Below are positions 5,360 through 8,977 of a DNA stretch of 8,977 bases, piece by piece. The DNA is from Archangium sp. (GTDB lineage: Bacteria; Myxococcota; Myxococcia; Myxococcales; Myxococcaceae). Location: NCBI GenBank assembly GCA_016793585.1, contig JAEUJR010001129.1, forward strand, positions 1-8,977, given 5' to 3'. Position 1 is the first letter of the stretch. The number at the start of each line of letters is the position of its first letter. The translations under genes and the position numbers were made by a program. Under the pieces are notes generated by a model that was not told the DNA's origin, did no database searches, and saw nothing but the letters and a program-made list of their open reading frames with translations.

Positions 5360-7603
5360 TCAGCGCGGCATGCCCGTGAGGTTCACGTGCGGGCGAGCGT
5401 CACGGCACGGCTGCCCACGCAGTGACGGGCACGGCGGCGGCATCGACGGCACCGTCACGTTCTGCACCACCGGTAGCACCAGCTTCGAGGCGTGCGCCGC
5501 GTCGGTGCCGACGAGATAGGCCACTTCGCCCGTCAGCGGTTTGATGGCGAAGCGCCAGTCGGCGCGCGTGCCTCCGGGCGTGTCGACGGTGACGCGCACC
5601 TTCGAGCCCGCGCGCAGCACGTGCGCGAAGCCCGCCGTGCCGATGCGAACCTCGGCCCACTGGTTGATGGGCAGCGGCGCCCAGCTCTCCTGCAAGTAGG
5701 TCTGGTCTGGCCACAACGCCGTCGCGTTCGGGCCCGGCTTGCGGTGACCGGCGCGCAGCCAGCCCGACTGCAGGTACACCTCTTTGCCGTCGCTGCGCAC
5801 TTCGCTCAGCGTCACCTGCAGGTCGGCGCTCTCGACGGGTGACTGCACCCACAGGTCGACGCTCGCCGTGCCGAGCAGCACCGTGTCGGCGGTGAACGTG
5901 CCGCCTTCGAAGACGATGGCGTGGTCCTGCATGGCGTCGCGCCACTCGTACTTCGGCAGCTTGTCCCAGACGTCTCCGCCCATGCCGAGAATGCCGCGCT
6001 GGCCCGCGAGCGGGTCGTAGAGGAAGCGCGCCGGCAGGCCCATGGGCGAAGGTGTCGCCTCACCCAGCGTTCCATCGGGCTGGAAGAAGAGCGTCGTCGG
6101 CTGCTGCCCCTCGGGCGGCCACTGGCGGAAGCCATGCGTGAAGGTGCCCTTCGGCGCCCCGAGGTCCCTCGCGTCTCCGGCGCCGCTCTCGAAGATGACC
6201 TTGAGCCGTGGTTCGGCCTTCCACGCCGCCACCGCTTCGTCACGCGAGGAGAACTGCGTCCACCTCGTCTGCGGCAACGTCTGCTTCGACTTGAAGACCT
6301 GGTCGAAGACGAACGGGCTGAAGTTGCGGAACGTCGCCGGGTCGCGCGGCACACGGCGAGCCACGAACAACTCGAGGAACGCGTGCCACTCGGCCAGCAC
6401 CTCGGGCGCGAAGCCGTCGATGTGCACGCCGTTGAGCGCGGTGAAACGAACCGCGTCGCTGCCGGTGAACTTGTCGAAGAGCAGGAAGAAGTACGGGCCG
6501 GTCTGCTCGTCGTGCCACGCGCCGGTGAGGAAGGTAGGCACCTCGATGCGGTTCACGAACAGCGAGGGGTCGTAGCGGTCGTGCTGCGCCGGGTCGTGGA
6601 ACTCGATGAGCCGCGCCTGCGCCACGTTGTCGACGAGCTGGCCGTGCAGCAGCTGGTTCTCGCGGCACGTCTCGTCACCGCCATCGACGCGCGCCTGCTC
6701 CCAGCCCTGGCCGTAGGGCACGGCCTTGCTGAGCACGTTCTTCACCCACGAGATGGCGAAGCCGTCGTTCAAGATGCCGCCCGGCAACAGCGTGGTGGTG
6801 GTGCTGCCGATGACCGACATGGGCGCGATGGCGGCCAGGCCGGGCGGGCGCTGGGCGGCGACGAAGAGCTGCGAGATGCCGGGGTACGAGAGGCCCACCA
6901 TGCCGACCTGGTGGTGCTGCACCCAGCTCTGCGCGGCGACCGTCTCGATGACGTCGTAGCCGTCGAGCAACTGCAGCTGCTCGAAGTAGTCGTACGCGCC
7001 ACCCGAGCACCCCGTGCCGCGCATGTTCACGCTCACCGTCGCGTAGTCCATCATGCCCGCGAAGAGCGCCGACGCGTCTTGCGGCGTCGCGCACACCACC
7101 GGGAACTCGTCGCAGAGAAACTCGAAGTCCTTGATGGGCTCGCCCGGCCGCGACGCCGCGTAGCCCGAGTAGTTCACCACCGTGGGGAACGGCCCCTTGC
7201 CCTTCGGCAGCGTCACCCACGCCGACAACTTCGTGCCGTCGCGCATGGTGAGGTAGTTGAAGCCCGCCTCGAGCTTCTGGCCCGTGTACAGCTCGGGCTT
7301 CGGCGGCAGCTGCTCGAGCGACTTCACGGTGAGGGGCCGCGTCTGCTCCTTCGCGCCTGCCACCTTCACCACATAGCCCGTGCCCGGCTCGAGCCCGCGC
7401 ACCACCAGCGAGCCCAGCGCGTCGGCCACGCCCGTCGTCACCGGCTTGCCGTTGCGTGAGACCTCGAGGGTCGCGCCCGGCTCGGCGTGCGTGATGTAGA
7501 GCTGCTGAAGCGTCTCGCGAACCTGAAACGTGGGCTCGGGCGCTCCGCAGGCGACGGCGAACACCGCGAGCGCCAGCGACAAGAATCGTGAATGAATGGT
7601 CAT
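5360..7603 (-). CDS. CocE/NonD (peptidase S15-type) family hydrolase, lipoprotein
   Basis: 747 residues. The signal peptide ends in a lipobox-like FAVAC with Cys19 as the predicted lipid-modified residue. Residues about 25-95 look like a small beta-sandwich (Ig/FN3-like) domain. The S15 alpha/beta-hydrolase core (about 105-415) shows MRDGTKLSAWV (120-130), the RGTGCSGG motif (195-202), nucleophile Ser239 in GLSYPG, Asp365 in GAWHDEQTG and His394 in NGVHIDGF, a complete triad. The C-terminal jelly roll (about 560-715) is the usual X-Pro dipeptidyl-peptidase/CocE C-terminal domain, with DLQVTLSEVRSDGKE and LRAGHRK. A short tail holds two Cys seven residues apart. The family hydrolyses esters, N-acyl amides or X-Pro peptides; the substrate cannot be told here. 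The start at 7603 is preferred over the in-frame ATG at 7651 because it begins the signal peptide and has GGGGAG (7609-7614) five bases upstream. Its leader may be regulated (see separate entry). Confidence 0.92.
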   Translation of the reverse strand: MTIHSRFLSLALAVFAVACGAPEPTFQVRETLQQLYITHAEPGATLEVSRNGKPVTTGVADALGSLVVRGLEPGTGYVVKVAGAKEQTRPLTVKSLEQLPPKPELYTGQKLEAGFNYLTMRDGTKLSAWVTLPKGKGPFPTVVNYSGYAASRPGEPIKDFEFLCDEFPVVCATPQDASALFAGMMDYATVSVNMRGTGCSGGAYDYFEQLQLLDGYDVIETVAAQSWVQHHQVGMVGLSYPGISQLFVAAQRPPGLAAIAPMSVIGSTTTTLLPGGILNDGFAISWVKNVLSKAVPYGQGWEQARVDGGDETCRENQLLHGQLVDNVAQARLIEFHDPAQHDRYDPSLFVNRIEVPTFLTGAWHDEQTGPYFFLLFDKFTGSDAVRFTALNGVHIDGFAPEVLAEWHAFLELFVARRVPRDPATFRNFSPFVFDQVFKSKQTLPQTRWTQFSSRDEAVAAWKAEPRLKVIFESGAGDARDLGAPKGTFTHGFRQWPPEGQQPTTLFFQPDGTLGEATPSPMGLPARFLYDPLAGQRGILGMGGDVWDKLPKYEWRDAMQDHAIVFEGGTFTADTVLLGTASVDLWVQSPVESADLQVTLSEVRSDGKEVYLQSGWLRAGHRKPGPNATALWPDQTYLQESWAPLPINQWAEVRIGTAGFAHVLRAGSKVRVTVDTPGGTRADWRFAIKPLTGEVAYLVGTDAAHASKLVLPVVQNVTVPSMPPPCPSLRGQPCRDARPHVNLTGMPR

Positions 7604-7685
7604 GTTTTCTCCCCGGGCGCGGGGAGTACTCCCCGGCCCGAAGCCATGCAACTCGACCGCAGAAAAACCTCTTCGAGCCTCTGCT
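7604..7685 (-). other. 82-bp gap between the pilin-like and hydrolase genes
   Basis: Read on the minus strand, the first part holds a weak imperfect stem, GCAGAGG (7683-7677) against TTTCTGC, enclosing a run of five T (7660-7664). It could be a poor terminator, but no stable stem directly precedes the T-run. The second part is the GC-rich leader of the hydrolase gene. The three minus-strand genes may therefore form one operon with partial termination here. Confidence 0.35.
7609..7640 (-). promoter_or_regulatory. Candidate RNA switch over the hydrolase ribosome-binding site
   Basis: Read on the minus strand, the leader just before the ATG can fold two ways. Hairpin B pairs CTCCCCG (7626-7620) with CGGGGAG (7615-7609): seven perfect pairs and a four-base loop that bury the whole Shine-Dalgarno GGGGAG. 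Hairpin A pairs CGGGC plus CGGGG (7640-7631) with CCCCG (7624-7620) and GCCCG (7618-7614): ten pairs and one bulged C (7619), leaving GGGAG free. The two share bases and cannot form together. The DNA also contains a perfect 16-bp palindrome, CGGGGAGTACTCCCCG (7620-7635), which could instead be a protein-binding site. Regulation is inferred from base pairing alone. Confidence 0.45.
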
Positions 7686-8477
7686 TCAGGGCGCGCAGGG
7701 CTTCACGACGGTGACGGCGCCCAGGTCGTCGATGCGCGCGACGCCGCCCTGCCTGACGACCTCGGCGGTGAAGGAGCCGGTGGGGCCCGTGCCCTTGAGG
7801 TCGACCTTCACCGAGGTGACGCCGAGCGACTTCACGTCGATGCCCACCTTCGCGAGGTCGTTCGAGTACGCGTCGTACTCGGCGAAGTACGACTTCTCGG
7901 CGATGAAGACCGACTTGGCGGCCTTCTGGAGCTCGTCGGTGCAGGTCGGCTTCGGCGGCGCGGGAGCAGCCAGCTTCACCCACGCTCCGTCCTTCTTCTC
8001 GAAGAGCTCGACCGTCGCCTCGAGCCTCTTCGCGCTCTCGAGCTCGGCCTCGAGCGTGCGCTGGTCGACGATGGGCCCGCCCAGCAGCACCAGCCGCCCG
8101 CCGGGTTTCCCCGTGATGCTGAAGAAGCCCGACGAGCACTGGTTGCCCTGACCGTCGAACAAGCCCACCGTCGTCTGGCCCCCTGTCACGCGCACGAGCG
8201 CCTTCACCGCGTCGAACGACTGCGCGCCCGACGGGAGCGCCTGCTCCTCGAGCACCGCTGCAGCCATTCGTTTCCGGTCGACGGCCGCGACGGGCAGGGT
8301 GTCGATGTACGCGGCGATCTCCTTCTTGTTCGCGAGCAGCGCCTTGCGGTCGCCGCCCAGCACGAGCCACTTCGGCAGACGCGCGTCGACCTGCGTGACG
8401 AGGTCGGTGTTGTCCTTCACGGCGAGGCCGCGCGGCGCTCCTCCGAGCACCGAGAGCGAGACGAAGAGCGAGAGCAT
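7686..8477 (-). CDS. Exported protein with a pilin-headgroup-like C-terminal domain
   Basis: 263 residues from the ATG. A hydrophobic N-terminus (MLSLFVSLSVLGGA) looks like a signal peptide but lacks basic residues. Reading from an in-frame CTG at 8492-8490, which overlaps the upstream stop as CTGA, would add LKRPP and supply the missing Lys and Arg. Residues 20-165 are an unrecognised domain containing Cys114. After a Pro-rich linker (170-178), residues 180-263 resemble the headgroup of myxobacterial type IV pilins: an alpha1-C-like helix ELQKAAKSVFIAEKSYFAEY, then DAYSNDLAKVGI, then beta-strands, with Cys179 and Cys261 placed to close a disulfide. The hydrophobic first half of the pilin helix and a prepilin peptidase site are absent, so it is not a normal pilin. 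It lies 11 nt after the vWA-type gene and is probably translationally coupled to it; no Shine-Dalgarno sequence is visible. Confidence 0.78.
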   Translation of the reverse strand: MLSLFVSLSVLGGAPRGLAVKDNTDLVTQVDARLPKWLVLGGDRKALLANKKEIAAYIDTLPVAAVDRKRMAAAVLEEQALPSGAQSFDAVKALVRVTGGQTTVGLFDGQGNQCSSGFFSITGKPGGRLVLLGGPIVDQRTLEAELESAKRLEATVELFEKKDGAWVKLAAPAPPKPTCTDELQKAAKSVFIAEKSYFAEYDAYSNDLAKVGIDVKSLGVTSVKVDLKGTGPTGSFTAEVVRQGGVARIDDLGAVTVVKPCAP

Positions 8478-8488
8478 GGGTGGGCGTT

Positions 8489-8977
8489 TCAGTCGATGTA
8501 GTTGAAGAACTGGTACGCCGCGTCGTACGGCGTGCCCACCATGGGCGCCGCCTGGCCGAAGAAGAGCAGCGAGTTGCCGGCCGGCTCGTAGTCGAAGCCA
8601 TTGGTGCGGTTGCGCTCGAGCGGCATCGTGGTGCGGGCGGTGAGCGAGCCCGAGATGGGTCGGCGCTCCATGGGCGTGCGGCTCGAGGCGCCGAGCGCGC
8701 CGATGACGACCTCTTCGATGACCTCGGTGAGGTTGGGGTTGCAGATGCTGCCCGAGCTGCCGCCCGTGGCGTTGGCGAGGTCGATGTACTGGTCGCCCGG
8801 CTGCGCCTCACCGCGGCCGACCCGAATGCAGCCCGTCGGTTTGGGGCCCACGATGCTGAAGGCCACCGCGTTCTCCATGCGGTAGTCGGTGATGTACGAG
8901 CCGAACATGCCCGGGCGAATCGACTTGTTGTCTTCGTCGGACATGAAGATGACGACGAGGCCGGTGTTCATCGGGTC
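8489..8977 (-). CDS. Secreted vWA-type protein, C-terminal part (5' end outside the window)
   Basis: The frame is open to the window edge; the ATG at 8971 is probably internal, since upstream codons continue in frame and the visible part opens in the middle of a vWA-like beta-strand. The visible 162 residues begin with DPMNTGLVVIFMSDEDN, matching the late strand and SDED motif of vWA-like domains in myxobacterial exported proteins. Then come an IVG strand, GCIRVG, a GDQYIDLANATGG loop and SIC with a second cysteine, which likely pairs with the Cys of GCIRVG. The last 70 residues resemble the beta-rich domain that usually follows: a PI.GSLT strand, NGFDYEPAGNSLLFFG, and a final strand with VGTPYDAAYQFF. 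The MIDAS motif would be upstream and cannot be checked. The family is probably a cell-surface or secreted adhesion or scaffold protein. The stop lies 11 nt before the next gene, so the two are likely co-translated. Confidence 0.78.
   Translation of the reverse strand, partial: DPMNTGLVVIFMSDEDNKSIRPGMFGSYITDYRMENAVAFSIVGPKPTGCIRVGRGEAQPGDQYIDLANATGGSSGSICNPNLTEVIEEVVIGALGASSRTPMERRPISGSLTARTTMPLERNRTNGFDYEPAGNSLLFFGQAAPMVGTPYDAAYQFFNYID

Noticed and set aside
5921..7459. 512-residue plus-strand open frame opposite the hydrolase gene
   Set aside because: It is antisense to a well-supported S15 hydrolase with a full catalytic triad. The translation is Arg/His/Glu/Val-rich without any recognisable motif, as expected for a stop-free shadow in high-GC DNA.
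7604..7685. A known riboswitch class in the hydrolase leader
   Set aside because: No conserved aptamer core (cobalamin, TPP, SAM, glycine or c-di-GMP type) is visible and the leader is too short for most of them.
7600..8811. 403-residue minus-strand frame over the vWA-type and pilin-like genes
   Set aside because: Out of frame with both recognisable proteins; extremely Arg/Ser/Ala-rich.
1..8977. CRISPR array, tRNA, rRNA, insertion sequence or phage genes
   Set aside because: No regularly spaced direct repeats, cloverleaf-like elements, transposase motifs or terminal inverted repeats were seen on either strand.

Overview
High-GC bacterial DNA with long open frames, very short intergenic gaps and several secreted or lipid-anchored proteins. 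The protein families point to the Myxococcota (former Deltaproteobacteria): a YIP1-like membrane protein with an Ala/Lys/Glu-rich tail, a secreted vWA-type protein with the SDED motif and a familiar C-terminal domain, and a protein ending in a PilA-like headgroup. This assignment comes from family recognition only; no rRNA or tRNA is present. Eight protein-coding genes are supported, two of them cut by the window edges.

Left part (1-2246). A YIP1-like membrane protein (+, 5' end missing) ends at a strong intrinsic terminator at 1139-1183. Converging on it is a lipoprotein of the endonuclease/exonuclease/phosphatase (EEP) superfamily (-). A 94-bp divergent gap separates the EEP gene from a MocR-type regulator (+). 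The gap carries three copies of an ACTGGTC half-site, the last ending 3 nt before the regulator's GTG start, so autoregulation and perhaps control of the EEP gene are likely.

Middle (2247-5358, all +). The MocR regulator (winged helix plus aminotransferase-like domain) keeps the PLP lysine but appears to lack two other PLP-contacting residues. It is followed by a membrane-anchored SRPBCC-fold protein. A 222-bp gap holds palindromes and a short coding-like stretch. Last comes an exported protein of unknown function, whose stop lies one base from the stop of the opposing hydrolase gene.

Right part (5360-8977, all -). The transcription order is vWA-type protein (cut by the window edge), then a small exported protein with a pilin-headgroup-like C-terminus 11 nt downstream, then, after 82 nt, a lipoprotein hydrolase of the CocE/NonD (S15) family with its Ser/Asp/His triad. 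The hydrolase leader can form two mutually exclusive hairpins, one of which buries the Shine-Dalgarno sequence.

I see no mobile element, CRISPR array, RNA gene or defence system. Nothing amounts to a clearly new multi-gene system. The best leads are the hydrolase leader, the altered PLP pocket with its operator-like cluster, and the pilin-like domain lacking the usual hydrophobic helix.
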